Made by a program: the position numbers and the translations under genes. From contig CM060831.1 of the NCBI GenBank assembly GCA_030762175.1, forward strand, positions 97,332,501 through 97,396,500: a stretch of DNA of 64,000 nt, in the 5' to 3' direction. Below are positions 11,691 through 22,442 of this stretch, piece after piece (the stretch's first letter is position 1; every line of letters begins with the position of its first letter). Under the pieces are notes generated by a model. The model ran no database searches. It had not been told where the DNA came from and saw only the letters and a list, made by a program, of their open reading frames with translations. This DNA is from Metallyticus violacea. Lineage: Eukaryota; Arthropoda; Insecta; Mantodea; Metallyticidae.

Positions 11691-12149
11691 GATTTAAAAA
11701 TTGAGATTATAATGGGACTGATTGTTGGTGATGAAATAATAATGAATGAAATTATCTTGAACTTAAGCGTGTTTTATATTCGCCTTCTCGTGACAAGGAA
11801 AAAGCAATATAATTCAAAACACACAAGGCATTTCTTATAAATTTAGGAGTAATGTAAAGGATGGACACAGGTATTAAAAATGTTAAGATACTTAAACTCT
11901 TCGTAAATTTGTAACATGTAGTAACAAACGCAGTGCTTAATGTTCTTCATGGTGAGACAGTTTTTGGTGGCTTGAGGGGGCTACAGGCGTCCAATGCTAA
12001 TTGAACGCGAATTAATTAATGCCGGTCGCGTCAACTCATCGCAGGTGATTCTTGATGTAATTATTAATCGTAGCCTTCAACTCGCGACTTATGATTCTTT
12101 CAGGGGCCCGGTTCTGCTATTGCGTGTAATCGTGACCACGGGGTTAGAA
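11691..12149. other. Non-coding DNA
   Basis: AT-rich sequence followed by a slightly GC-richer piece at 11940-12140. No family is recognised. Confidence 0.4.
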
Positions 12150-12920
12150 GAGGAGGGGAAACTGCACAAATTATGACATGATACTGCGTTGGAGCGTTAT
12201 TGAATTTATTTTATCGAGGAGTTTTCATCCTGCCTTCTGGTGCGTTTGGTCCTTGACAACGAGAAAGTACTCGCAGACGGCTTCCTGAACGAACATCTAA
12301 GAAAATGTTGCACGAGAATCGCTTGTCTGAAATTAAGAACCCAGTGTAAGTAATACTGCCTGAACACTAAGAGCTGAAAATCGAGCTGGAATCTCATGTC
12401 CGAAGAGTAATTAAATCTGAAGTAAACGAGTGCCCATCCAAAATCTGAATGACAATCTGATTGCAAAGTAAGACTAAAAATCTAAAACTGAGCCTGAGTG
12501 CTGAAACGTAAGAATCTGAATCTGAACTGAAAACTGAAGTTAAGAACTCAAATGCCACGTCACAAGTGTCTGGTTATTACGATTCTGAATGACTGAATCT
12601 GACCTAATATGCGAGGGCGAACTCTGAAAACTGAGTGCCTTTCTCCGAAGACGTTCTTCCTTATATACGATATTCAAAACATGGTAGCGGGGATTCTTGA
12701 GCTCATGCGGGGTCACCTATACCAACTCACCTCTGAGCGCTCAAAATCTCCATCCACCATTGGTGGGCTCTAGCTCAATTTCCAGCGCTAATATTAAAAT
12801 TTCGAAGACACTCTCTCGTTATTGGCTGCGTTTAAAGCTCATGTCCGAGTACTTCGTGAGGTTATTCGCCATGGCTAACGGTGTGAAAAGGGTTTGTCGC
12901 CGGCAGAGAATACACTAGCG
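12150..12920 (-). mobile_element. LTR-like block (family Y)
   Basis: On the minus strand there is a CGTATATAAGGAAG promoter-like box at about 12656-12670, followed by ~350 bp crowded with TTCAG/TCAGA motifs and an AATAAA near 12207. This promoter, motif-rich leader and polyadenylation signal order resembles LTR family X. There is no second copy in the window and no primer site, so the call is tentative. Confidence 0.32.
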
Positions 12921-13289
12921 TATTGTATTACATATTTTATGTGTTATTCAGTATTAATTACCCAGATATACCATATCAAAGATTATAAGTTTATTTTGGT
13001 TTATCTGTACTCCAAAGTTACGACCTGGTAGGAGTGGGGCGTAAGAACTATTAGAATGGATAACATAGTATATAGCTTTAGAATGCACTAGTAAGTACAG
13101 AGACTCTTGTTTGCATAACCTTACTGCGAAAATAATTTAATAACTACTGCTGCCCGCCTTTTTTAATCCTTGTCTCAACATTAACGCTATGAGTTGCTTT
13201 AATTACATTGATCTTCTTGCGACATCTGTAAATTATGAACTGTATATTGTATACTGTGAGTATGTTGTTAGGAATGAAATGAATGGCGC
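12921..13289. other. AT-rich non-coding DNA
   Basis: No feature recognised. Confidence 0.45.
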
Positions 13290-13460
13290 AAATGACCTCG
13301 GATTCCTTGGTACCTTAAAATTATCTGGCATCCACTTTCTTAGGAGAAGGAAAAACTCCGAATAAAAACCTTAACCAGACAGCGTGACCTTCCCGGTAAT
13401 AGAACCCAGGATCTCCGGGTTAGCAGTCGCATGGATCAGTCTCTCTAATTTGGGGAACCT
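13290..13460 (-). mobile_element. tRNA-derived SINE fragment, family F
   Basis: The minus strand gives a tRNA-like B box region (GGGTTCTATTACC near 13400) followed by GGAGTTTTTCCTTCTCC and a short body. The plus strand at 36915-37110 has the same order (TCAAATCCTCCTCGGG, then GGAGTTTTTCCTCGCCC), supporting a dispersed family. Confidence 0.5.
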
Positions 13461-14535
13461 AATTGATTCGCGTAAAACATCCAAACACGGGGGACTTCAG
13501 TTGTACTACTTCTGTTTTTCCATCCATTTTATGATTGGAGAGTATGAATTCCGACCATTAACGCACTAGAGCACATGGAAGTTTACTCACGATTTACTTT
13601 TATTTTCTCACAAACACACATGAACGGCTAAATTAGAATTAGAACACTTTGTTCCATTTATATCATAGAATCAACTCATAAATTATGGCACTAAGTGTCC
13701 TTCAATTCTATAAAATTTCGTTTATGGCTAAATGAAATTGAAGCTTTGTAAGGAGAAAGAAAGGTATTATGTATGTATTACTAGCTTAATCATCTCTTCT
13801 GAAGATGAAGGCAAGCTCGAAAAACATATAAATGAATTATTAAAAATTGAAATATTCACTTTAACAATTACCTCATGCATAAATCTAAATTAGGTTAATG
13901 TGCACATCGATTTTTCCAATTTTAGCATTTCAGCTCCAGAATGTTCTGTTCAGTTTTCTAAGTGCACATGAATAACATGAGACTTTCTCAAGTTGTACAA
14001 AACGATAGTAGCCGTTTTTCTAAGAATCCGCTTTCTCTGATAACGGGTGTTATTGTACTCCTCTCTCACGTGCTATTTTTAACGTATACATAATTTGCCT
14101 CTACATCAGCCGTCTGTTCAGCAGGTGTGCGTGCGGAAAACAGTAGAAGAACGCGATGCATTATTTGCTAACAGCGCCAGAAGATATCGCGCTGATTGCC
14201 CTGAAGCAAGCTACTGAATAATTAGCAATCACATAATATAGGGGCAGTAAGCTTGAAGATGTGTATTCTTCCTGTGCAACGTGGGTATTTGCGTGATTGT
14301 AGATAATGAAGTATGGATATCACAAAAAGAGAAAATGAAATAAATAAAACAAGTAGCACATCCTCTTTATTGTTAGAAAATAAGGCGTTTAGACTTTCAA
14401 CCTTCAAACTAATTAAAGTTTTATATGTACGCTTCTTCTTATAATTTTAGTAGAATAAAATGGTACATTATTCTGTGAGTTGAATGGATATTTTAATCTC
14501 CTCCACAAGTCCCTTCAGGTAAGCTTAGCAGGGCA
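13461..14535. other. Non-coding DNA
   Basis: No repeat family, domain or RNA gene is recognised. Confidence 0.4.
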
Positions 14536-15035
14536 GGTCACCGAGCAGGGTGACTTAGGTGGTAAAACTTGAGATTCCGTTTTAGAAGCTACCGGTTTCA
14601 ATTCCCGTTGGGCCGGGCTTCCTGGCGTTGTTTTATTTTCCGTGGTATCCCGAAGTCACTTAGGCGAATGCTAGATAATATTTACCTTTCACGAATTTTC
14701 GGCTCTCCCCTTTTCTTTCCTTTCATTCCATTGGTTCTGCCACTGGTAGAGGTGGGCTGGCGCTTTGAGTTGATTGCTTACGCTTTGGAAAGGTTTCTGC
14801 CCCTCCGTCTGGTATGGAAAAGGACCTTTTAAAGGTCTCGAATTGTCGGATTGTTCTATCTGGAAACATATTAGGGAGCTCGTTTACGTTCGCGCAGTTA
14901 CCGCCGCTCGATGTCTCCATCGCCTTATTCCTTCTTCTCGGAAGTGCCCCCTGGGGATGTAGTCACAATGAGCCACCCGTGAACAAGATTCAAATAGCAA
15001 AAGTATCCTCCTCTGCTGCAGACAACATAATCTAA
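14536..15035 (+). mobile_element. tRNA-derived SINE, family E (copy E1)
   Basis: A tRNA-like head (GGGTGACTTAGGTGGTAAAA, then GGTTTCAATTCCCGTTGGG) is followed by a body with GTCACTTAGGCGAATGCTAG and TTTCACGAATTTTC. The same head and body occur inverted at 48420-48770. The 3' boundary is approximate. Confidence 0.6.
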
Positions 15036-15144
15036 TCTAATAGTACTAGAAAATAAAGAAGAGCGAAATATGAGAAACAGTGTTTTTATAGGAGAGCCGC
15101 AACAAATTTCACAGTACAATGGGCATAGTAATGTGGAAACTTAA

Positions 15145-15228
15145 TCACTTATGTTATTATTATTATTAATTATTATTTATTAATTTTTATTTATTAATTA
15201 TATAATTATAATTATAATTATAATTATA

Positions 15229-15267
<39 letters not shown>
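15145..15267. repeat. (ATT)n / AT-rich simple repeat
   Basis: Runs of TTATTA, TAATTA and a clean (ATT)n tract. Confidence 0.9.
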
Positions 15268-16042
15268 ATATTAAAGGTGACGTTCTGCTACTTTCTTGTC
15301 TATACGAGGTGATTGATTTGAAATAGATATTCTCAGCAGATTTTACAGTTTTCATTGGAGAGACGATATCCTTGTTTGCCCTTGATGAACTTCAGCTTAC
15401 GAAAGTCATTTTACAAATATAAATTGATCAAAAAAGACAAAATGTATATGCAAATGACACTAAAACTTCAAACTGTTTTTCTTATATTATTATATTCCAA
15501 AACTGAATTAATTTTCTGATTCTCTTGAAAAATGCCTTCTAGCTGTGAATCATGTTGGAGACCAACAAGTTCTTTTTTCAGATTTGTATTTTCAGGTCGA
15601 AAAAAGTGACAATTCAGGTACATATGCTGTCGTTAGTGACCAGGAATTTTGAACCAATCGAAATGGGCTTCCAAAATAATTAAATTTGATAATTAAGTAC
15701 AATGAGCAAACTATAAACGATCTCAAGTTTATTTGTGCCTCTGAGTTTTCTTGAATAAGAAGTTGAAACAATGAGAAAGTGTTACTACCCAGTTCTTCAA
15801 TACACATTTTCAATATTTGATCCAAAGAAAAAATTGCACTTGTCAGCTAGTAATAAGTTTGCTTTTTACCTTGCATTCGAATGTGGACATAATACAATTC
15901 CTGTTACGTTAGCTAGGAAGACTACCTTTAACCACCATGGTGGTATTCTTTAGTTCGTTTACATAAAAAACGTTTCATTTCACGGTGAACACTAAAAAAT
16001 CGTTCAAACTCTCTTCCTTTACCTAACCATTCTAACTCACTC
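15268..16042. other. Non-coding DNA
   Basis: No feature recognised. The LINE tail begins at 16043. Confidence 0.4.
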
Positions 16043-16407
16043 TGATGATGATTATTGTTTAAGGGGCGCACAACATCTAAGGTCCTTAGCGCTCAAACAC
16101 ACTAAATACTGCGCTAGAATGAGATAAAGATGATCTGTGTAGAAGATAAACATAGTAACCCTGTAGGCATTGAAATGCAAACCCCAAAACAAATAACAAG
16201 GGTAATAAAAGTAACAAGAAACTAGACCGTTACTAACAACTCAGCCGCAAGGGCTGAAAACACAACAGTCCTTAATGGACCAAAAGATAACCATAAAAAC
16301 CCCCAAAACAAATAATAAGGTAAAATTGTCGACACCCAAACGACAGGTAGTAAAACTCAACCGCAAGAGCGGAAAAACAAAACAATAATTCTAATAGCCC
16401 ATAGTTG
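16043..16407 (-). mobile_element. Second LINE 3' tail in tandem (5'-truncated copy)
   Basis: On the minus strand this 365-bp piece ends in AATCATCATCAG and repeats the terminal ~110 bp of the adjoining LINE (TTTAGTGTGTTTG, CCTTAG, GGGGCGC-type landmarks). It therefore looks like a separate, 5'-truncated copy or a tandem duplication of the 3' end, immediately downstream of the main element's own (TCA)n tail at about 16408-16430. Confidence 0.7.
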
Positions 16408-16985
16408 ATGATGATGATGATGATGATGATTATAGTCTAAGGGGCGCCAACAGCTAGGGTCATTAGCACCCAAACACACTAAAAACCGCGCCAATTATAA
16501 AATGAAATAAAATACACAATGTCAGTGTTTAACATCATCAAATTTAGCCCTTTGGGCTATAAAACAAACCCCATAACAAAGAACAAGGGTAAAATAGTCA
16601 ACAACAAATAAGACTGGTAATAAAACACGGCAGCTAGGGCTGATAACACAACAGTCTTATAATATTCAATAATTGTAACAACGAAAACGGTAACAATTAA
16701 CAAGAGACTGACTATAAAAAAGTAGTCCTAAAATGGTCGGACAATGCATAAACCAAACTCTAAAAACAAACAACAGGGGTCGTCAGTTAACAAAAAAAAA
16801 AAAAAAAGCTGGTTCTAAAACACAGCCTCAAGAGCTGTAAATACATCAGTCTCAAAATGGTATAAAATTGTTACAATAAAACCCCCCAAAAATAACAGGG
16901 GTAAAATGGTCAACAACAAACAAAAGACTGTCGGTAAAACATATCAGTAAGATCTGAAAACTCAACAGTCCTACAATAGCTTAAA
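16140..16985 (-). repeat. Degenerate repeats in the LINE 3' UTR
   Basis: A unit of roughly 100-170 bp recurs about five times: ACCCC(A/C)AAAACAAA, AACAAGGGTAA, then GGCTGAAAACACAACAGTC-type, at about 16180, 16310, 16565, 16750 and 16885 (plus-strand wording). It spans both the main 3' UTR and the tandem tail copy. Confidence 0.7.
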
Positions 16986-16992
16986 AATGCCG

Positions 16993-17259
16993 TCATGAAT
17001 AATAGGTAAAACCCTCACACCTTGCTCCAAAACCAGAAACACGAATAAAACGGAGCACTCGTTCAACAGCAGCCATATCATCTGCAAGTAACTCCTCAAT
17101 AGAGGAGGGAAAAGCCAGGGAACGTCTAAGAGTTGCTAGATGAAGGCAATCGAGTAAAATGTGACGCACTGTAAAGGGGTGGTCACAGTGAGGGCAAACT
17201 GGATCCGGTTGTCCATTAAAAAGGTGTTGGTGACTAAAAAGGCAATGCCCAATTCTCAA
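16993..17259 (-). pseudogene. LINE ORF2 C-terminal end with Cys/His motif
   Basis: This 88-codon frame contains CPHCDHPFTVRHILLDC, a CCHC-type motif (C-x2-C, H, C) typical of the C-terminal end of RNase H-bearing LINE ORF2 proteins. It is preceded by an RIGHC-like segment that usually follows the RNase H domain. It lies in a different frame from the RNase H fragment, so a frameshift separates them near 17260-17320. Ends at a stop just before the 3' UTR. Confidence 0.8.
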
Positions 17260-17309
17260 GCGTGCTAAAATGACTTCTTCGCGATGAACTGCGCGAGTAG
17301 AAGTCGACC

Positions 17310-17830
17310 AGCTAAAAGGGGAGGATTTACTTTCCCCTGGGCTTATTAGTTGGGAGTAATTCCCACTCCTCGCGCCAGCGCGAAAGAATGGCTCTACGTA
17401 AAGAATGTATAAAATCCGCGAAATAAAAACGTTGCTCGTACTCAGCAGGGTCTAAAAGAGTGGGTTTAGCTGCGACATCTGCGGCCTCATTACCTGGGAG
17501 CCCCACGTGTCCAGGCACCCATAGTCGACGCCAGCCAGCGTCGAAAAGAGTTAACACTACATCATGGATCTTCTGTACAAGAGGGTGGTGGTTGTACAGA
17601 TTTCTAATACTTAAAATGGCACTCAAAGAGTTGGAACATATAACACTGTTCCCCAGCCCCTGATAGAAATAAATAATACCGTCCGATTGATAGCATAAAG
17701 CTCCGCCAAAACATAGATGTCGGAACGTTAAGACCATACGTAAAAATTGCTCCATTAAAAACTAAAGCACATCCTACTCCTGTGTCAGATTTCGAGCAGT
17801 CGGTATAAATAAAATTCCAGCCATTAAAAG
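17310..17830 (-). pseudogene. LINE ORF2 RNase H domain
   Basis: Starting near 17820 the frames read NFIYTDCSKSDTGVGCALVF, with the first acidic residue of RNase H. A second frame (17755 to 17327) continues with LSAILSI and then WVPGHVGLPGNEAADVAAK, carrying the catalytic-site His and final Asp. The residue in the usual TDSLSAL-type motif is Asn (CSNSLSA), which would remove one catalytic Asp. At least one frameshift lies between the two segments. Established knowledge: this domain degrades RNA in RNA-DNA hybrids and occurs in only some LINE clades, which supports the I-like call. Confidence 0.82.
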
Positions 17831-18341
17831 ATTATTTGATCTCGCTAAAAGAACAACGAATAATATGTGCTGCGGTCGAAGACTTAGGACAGGACGTAAG
17901 CCCAAGATAAACGGGGGCCTCTGCCAAGATCCAAGGGGGAGAAAAAGTTTCCCCGGCTAAGAAAAAGGCAGGTAATTCCAAGTCCAGCGTCCTTAAAAGC
18001 TCCCGAAAACGAAAACCAGCAGGCTTAGGAGTAAAAGACCGGGCAGCATAAAAACCATCGAAAGACACATTAAAAAACGGTCCAATCGTGGGATGACGAG
18101 GTTGCGCAGCTAAGCGGCAACCGTAAGTAGAAAGTAAAACATCCCTACGATAAAACCACGTAGGTTCTCCAGACTCCGTACATAAACACTACACAGGACT
18201 GGTTGGGAATGTTCCAATGGCAACACGGATACCCCGGTGATGAATCAGGTTAAGGCGACGAAGAACAAGATGGCCATAAACAACACAGTCTTAATCCAGT
18301 TTTGACCGGATGGGAGAGCGATAAAAACGTAAAAGAACAGT
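17831..18341 (-). pseudogene. LINE ORF2 connection region
   Basis: This lies between RT thumb and RNase H. One open piece (18068 to 17832, 78 codons) fits the linker position but has no distinct motif. The rest is interrupted by frameshifts. Assigned from position only. Confidence 0.55.
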
Positions 18342-19931
18342 CTAGTCAGCTCCCCAAGATGTGCCACTTAAAACACGTAAAATACAAAGAGAACGTTCAC
18401 ACTTGCCTCTGAGTTGTGCTATATACGAAGACCAGCATAGTTTTCTATCAAAGATTAAGCCAAGTAATCTAAATTTGTCTGTGAAAGCAAGGGCGTCTGG
18501 GCCAAGATGGAGAGACGGTGATGGATACTCCTTATCGCGCCAGAAATTCATACAGACGATCTTCTCAGCGGAGAATCGGAACCCATGATGTACACTCCAA
18601 GCGTAAAGCCGGTCGAGACAGCATTGGAGGCGGCGTTCCAAAAGACAAGTTCTCCGTGAGGAAAGAAAAATGGCAAAATCGTCAACCAACAACGACGATT
18701 GTATTCCTGGCGGTAAACACTCAGTGATAGAGTTAATAGCAATGGGAAACAGTGTGCAACTAGTACCGAGCCCCGAGGTACATCGTTCTCTTGAATAAAA
18801 CTAGATGATAAAACTGATCCCACACGAACGTTAAAAATCCGGTCTTTCATAAATTCTTGAATAAAAAACAGACATACGCCCACTTATACGCCATTCATGA
18901 AGCATACGAAGAATACCGCCTCTCCAACAGGTATCATAAGCCTTCTTCAGATCGAAAAATACGGCGATCCTTTGGCACTTGCGTACAAAACCGTCCATTA
19001 CATGTGTGGTTAGAGACACAAGATGATCGACTGAGGAACGATGACGCCGGAAACCACTATGGACGTTCGTTAATTAATGTCTCGACTCTAACCACCACTT
19101 AAGCCGCCCGTTAATCATGCGTTCCAACACCTTGCAGACGCAGCTGGTGAGGGAAATTGGACGGTAACTGGAAGGAAGATGTGGGTCCTTACCAGGCTTA
19201 GGTATAGGAATGACGGTGGCCACTCGCCAAGCGCTAGGAAATATGCCATTACACAAAATAAAATTAAAAGTCTTTAATAAAAAAGCTTTGCCTTCTACTG
19301 ACAAATGCTGCAACATAGCAACATGAACCCCATCTGGCCCCGGTGCGCAATGTCGAGAGGTAGAAAGGGCATGCTCCAGTTCCCTGGCGGTGGGAGGGAA
19401 AAGAAAACCTTTCGATTCAACCTGCTTCTTTAATGCGCGAAATGAAGCCGGGTAATTGGCGGAGTTCGAAACATCTGCGAAGGTTCGTCCTAAAACATTG
19501 GCGACGTCAATTGGAGTAGAGAGCACTCGATTTAAAATCCTAAGACCGGGTATAGGTGTAAATTTTGGTTTGCCAGCAACGCAGCGTAACATGTCCCAAA
19601 CTACAGACGAAGGCGTTGTGCGGTTAAAAGAAGAGGTAAAAGCCATACAAGACGCCCTTTTGCTATCCTTAATAATACGACGGCATTTGGCGCGCAATTG
19701 CTTGTAGCGAATCATGTTTGCTGAAGTAGGGTGGCGACGTAAAACTCTTAGAGCACCTCGGCGTGCACGCAACGCTACCCGGCATTCAGCGGCCCACCAA
19801 AGAACCGGTAAGCGTCCGGGGTGGCATGACGACCGGGGAATAGCCTGGTCTGCGGCTGTTATGATAACCGTACGGAGGTGCTCGATCATGACGTCGATAA
19901 ATGGAAATTCACACCCTGAAAATTTGGTCAA
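18342..19931 (-). pseudogene. LINE ORF2 reverse transcriptase domain
   Basis: The longest frame (19931 to 19074, 285 codons) runs from the post-endonuclease spacer into RT with VIPIPKPGKDPHLPSSYRPI and SLTSC. Another frame (19019 to 18831) has FFDLKKAYDTCW, RT motif A with its catalytic Asp. A third gives DVPRGSVL (motif B region), and a fourth (18692 to 18342) starts MLVDDFAIF, motif C with both Asp residues but Leu in the usual Tyr/Phe position. Thus the core active-site acids are visible but spread over at least three frames. The enzyme would copy LINE RNA at a nicked chromosomal target. Confidence 0.9.
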
Positions 19932-19994
19932 AGATCGATAAAGAGGCCAGTTCGCAATCTCAATAAGCCATCTCGGCGCGCGCTGAGACTGTGC

Positions 19995-20641
19995 TTATGG
20001 AGATAGAACTTGTATCTGACACGGAAAGTGGTCAATGTAGTATAAATCAGAGAGGACGTTCCAGGTGAAACGTACAGCAAGTGCGGCAGAACAAAAGGCT
20101 AAATTCAAATGTGAAGAACAATGAGTACTGTCAGAATTAAAAGTAGGTTGACCGGTGTTGAGTAGAACGAGATGGTGGTAGTCGAGAAAGTCTGCCAGCA
20201 TGCTACCCCTGGCACACTCAGTGGTGGAACCCCATAGGGGATGGTGCCATTAAAATCTCCCAAAAGTAGGACAGGGGGCGGTAGCTGATACAGCAGATTT
20301 TCCAGATCAACCACAGTGATAGTGCCGCATGGAGGTAAATAAAGAGTGCAGACAGATAAACTAAGGCCAGAGAAATGAACTGCAGCTGCACAAGCTTGTA
20401 AAGGAGTCTGCAGGTGTAAAGAAGTGCTGTAAACGTCGTCTCTTATTAAAATTAAAACTCCGCCATGTGCGGGAGTACCATATTCGGGAGGTAGATCAAA
20501 TCGCACGGAAGAGTAACCGCGTAAGGTAAAAGAATCTTGCGGGCGAAGAGGAGACTTTGTCTCTTGGAGACAAACTAGCGAAGATTCAGTTGATCGCAAA
20601 AGTAACTCTAAGTCAGGTCTTCGACTGCGGAGTCCACGCAC
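19995..20641 (-). pseudogene. LINE ORF2 apurinic-type endonuclease domain
   Basis: The frame from 20641 shows LVCLQETKS (catalytic Glu), HGGVLILIRDDV and LLLGDFNG (Asp/Asn motif). A 1-2 nt shift near 20240 moves the continuation into a second frame (20201 to 19995) with MLADFLDYHHLVLLNTGQPT and a terminal IDHFP where family members have an SDH triad. The Ser is Ile here. These are the landmarks of an AP-endonuclease-like LINE nuclease that nicks target DNA. Confidence 0.88.
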
Positions 20642-20695
20642 ATTAAAGGATAGCCATTGTTAAAATAAGATAAAAGTAGTTAAAAATGTATCACC

Positions 20696-21974
20696 TTACT
20701 TTTTGGACGGTCCAGGACGATTCCAGCGTCCTTTCTTCAGTCGCGTGGGACTAGGTGGTTTCCCAGGAGCAGGCGCATCCTGATCCATCACCTCCTCAGA
20801 GGGAGGGCTCTCCCGCTGAGAAGCATCCACCGATTCCAACACCTGGAATCGGTTGGATGTGGATATAGGCGGTGACGGCAACCGCCTAGCGGGCTTGCTC
20901 CCGTCGTGGGAGCGGGACCTCCGAGGAGGAGGAGAAGGGCTCTTTTGCTTATTTACTGGAGTGGGTGTCTTAATAAAATCAGTCCTGGTATAAGAAGTCC
21001 TAAATTTAGTTTCCGGGGCATTGAACACAACCGGCTTCTGCTTCACGGTAGTTCGTTTTGGAGAACTGGGCTCATTAAGGACCCGTGTAAAAAAAAGGTC
21101 ACAGATCTGCGTATTACTGTCGCGCTTCTTGGCCGCTGAAGAAGCTACTGCGCTGTATGTACCGGTCTTAGGTACTGTGGGCTGGCGAGATTGAAATCGC
21201 TTCCGGGCATCCACAAAGCAGAGTTTTTCCTTAACCCGTATTTCCTGAATAAGCATTCATCGCGATAGCGAGGACAGTCACGAGATGAGGCTGGATGATC
21301 CTGTCGACAATTCACGCAGACTGGAGCCGATGAGCATGTTCCTTCTTGACCTTCAAGACCACAGATTCCACAGATGGAAGTGGCGCTCTTACAAGATATG
21401 CGTGTATGACCAAAACGCTGGCACTGATAACATCGCAACGGGCTCGGGACATACGGTCGCACCTCGATCACCTCGTGGCCCGCTTTAATTCTCTGCGGTA
21501 GGTCTACCTTGTTAAATGTGAGGAAGAGGGTACTGGTGGGATGTACTTCTCCGTCTCTCCTCGCCTGCACTCTATACACGGACGTGACCCCTTGGTCTTC
21601 CAAACAACTTTGGATTTCCGGGTCGGTCATACCGTCAAGAACATTAGTAGTTATAACTCCTCGCGACGAATTTAGCGATTTGTGTGGCTCGACATGGATC
21701 GGATATCCGTGGAGAATCGCCGCCTTGAGCAATAAGTTAGTCTGCGACATTCCAACTGTCTCCACTAAAAGAGATCCATTGCGAAGTTGTGTGCAGGATT
21801 TCACGGGTTCATCTATGGCGTCTATGCCCTTCTGAATAATAAATGGGTTTACCCATTGAAAGGACTGACCGTCTTCCGTACGACTAATTGCTAAGTAACG
21901 AGGAAAAGGCAACTCTGTTACTTCTTTTACTTCTACTCTCGTTTCATCTGGATAAAGTTGTTTTCATTAACCAT
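20696..21974 (-). pseudogene. LINE ORF1, gag-like zinc-knuckle protein
   Basis: The likely start is the ATG at 21974. A small frameshift near 21955 leads into the 255-codon frame ending at 21145. That frame has an N-terminal nucleic-acid-binding region and then CYQCQRFGHTRISCK, CGICG and CVNCRQDHPASSRDC, three consecutive CCHC-type knuckles. A single-base loss near 21256 shifts the C-terminal part to another frame (21256 to 20696, 186 codons), rich in Pro, Ser and Arg. ORF1 coats the RNA during retrotransposition. ORF2 follows after ~55 bp. The protein is not expressible as one piece. Confidence 0.88.
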
Positions 21975-22436
21975 AGCGATTTAATCCTCCACCATTACAT
22001 GTGTCTCCGATGGCAGGCTGCTTCCTGTGCGCCACTCCGGCTTAGTTAATTGCCCTGGCCTGGAACAAGTAACCTCAGGGTCACACTTTCCTGGGTATAG
22101 ACAGAGGATCCAATCACCTACAGGAAGTATACAGCGCATGTAATGGCCCCTCCCCGGGCCTGGCCTTTACCAGGGGATACGCTCCCGCCCTACACGAGGA
22201 TCCAGTGCTGGGAATCACGCCATTACCCAGTCACATTTGACCGTGTCAAACACGGGGGCATCCTTCAGACTAAAAGCAGGGAGGTATAAAAGTTAAAAGT
22301 AAAAACGGAGACGAGCTATAAAGGAGTCAAACGCGCTAAGCGCGGACCTGTGGGAGCAGTTCGGGTGCCTCGGGGTCGCTACGCTCCGTACCCAAAAAAT
22401 TGGGCCCCTGAGGGGAGCAAAATCACTGTGATATAT
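21975..22436 (-). promoter_or_regulatory. LINE 5' UTR / internal promoter region
   Basis: About 460 bp of GC-richer sequence between ORF1 and the presumed LINE 5' end. It contains GGGTACGGAGCGTAGCGACC and a GGGGCCC run near its start. LINEs carry their Pol II promoter here, but I see no specific element beyond position. Confidence 0.5.
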
Positions 22437-22442
22437 AACATC
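22437..22442. repeat. Target-site duplication, left (AACATC)
   Basis: Six bases directly before the element's AGTAGT terminus. Identical to 30212-30217. Confidence 0.95.

Larger units (their letters stand above)
16408..22436 (-). mobile_element. Non-LTR retrotransposon (LINE, I-superfamily-like), ~6 kb, decayed
   Basis: Read on the minus strand, the order is 5' UTR, ORF1 (gag-like with zinc knuckles), ORF2 (endonuclease, reverse transcriptase, RNase H, Cys/His end motif), 3' UTR and a (TCA)n tail. The presence of an RNase H after RT and gag-type CCHC knuckles places it in the I-like group of LINEs; the exact clade (I, Nimb, Loa, R1) is not settled. Base composition is clearly richer in GC than the surroundings. 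Multiple frameshifts in both ORFs make it inactive. Its 5' end lies within a few bases of the Polinton-like element's target duplication. Confidence 0.9.

Noticed and set aside
16043..16985. CRISPR-like spaced repeats
   Set aside because: Repeats are diverged, of unequal spacing and inside a LINE 3' UTR in a eukaryotic context.
20906..21139. Plus-strand ORFs opposite the LINE ORF1 (also 21285-21488, 21509-21835, 19456-19941)
   Set aside because: They are antisense shadows of the minus-strand LINE coding sequence.
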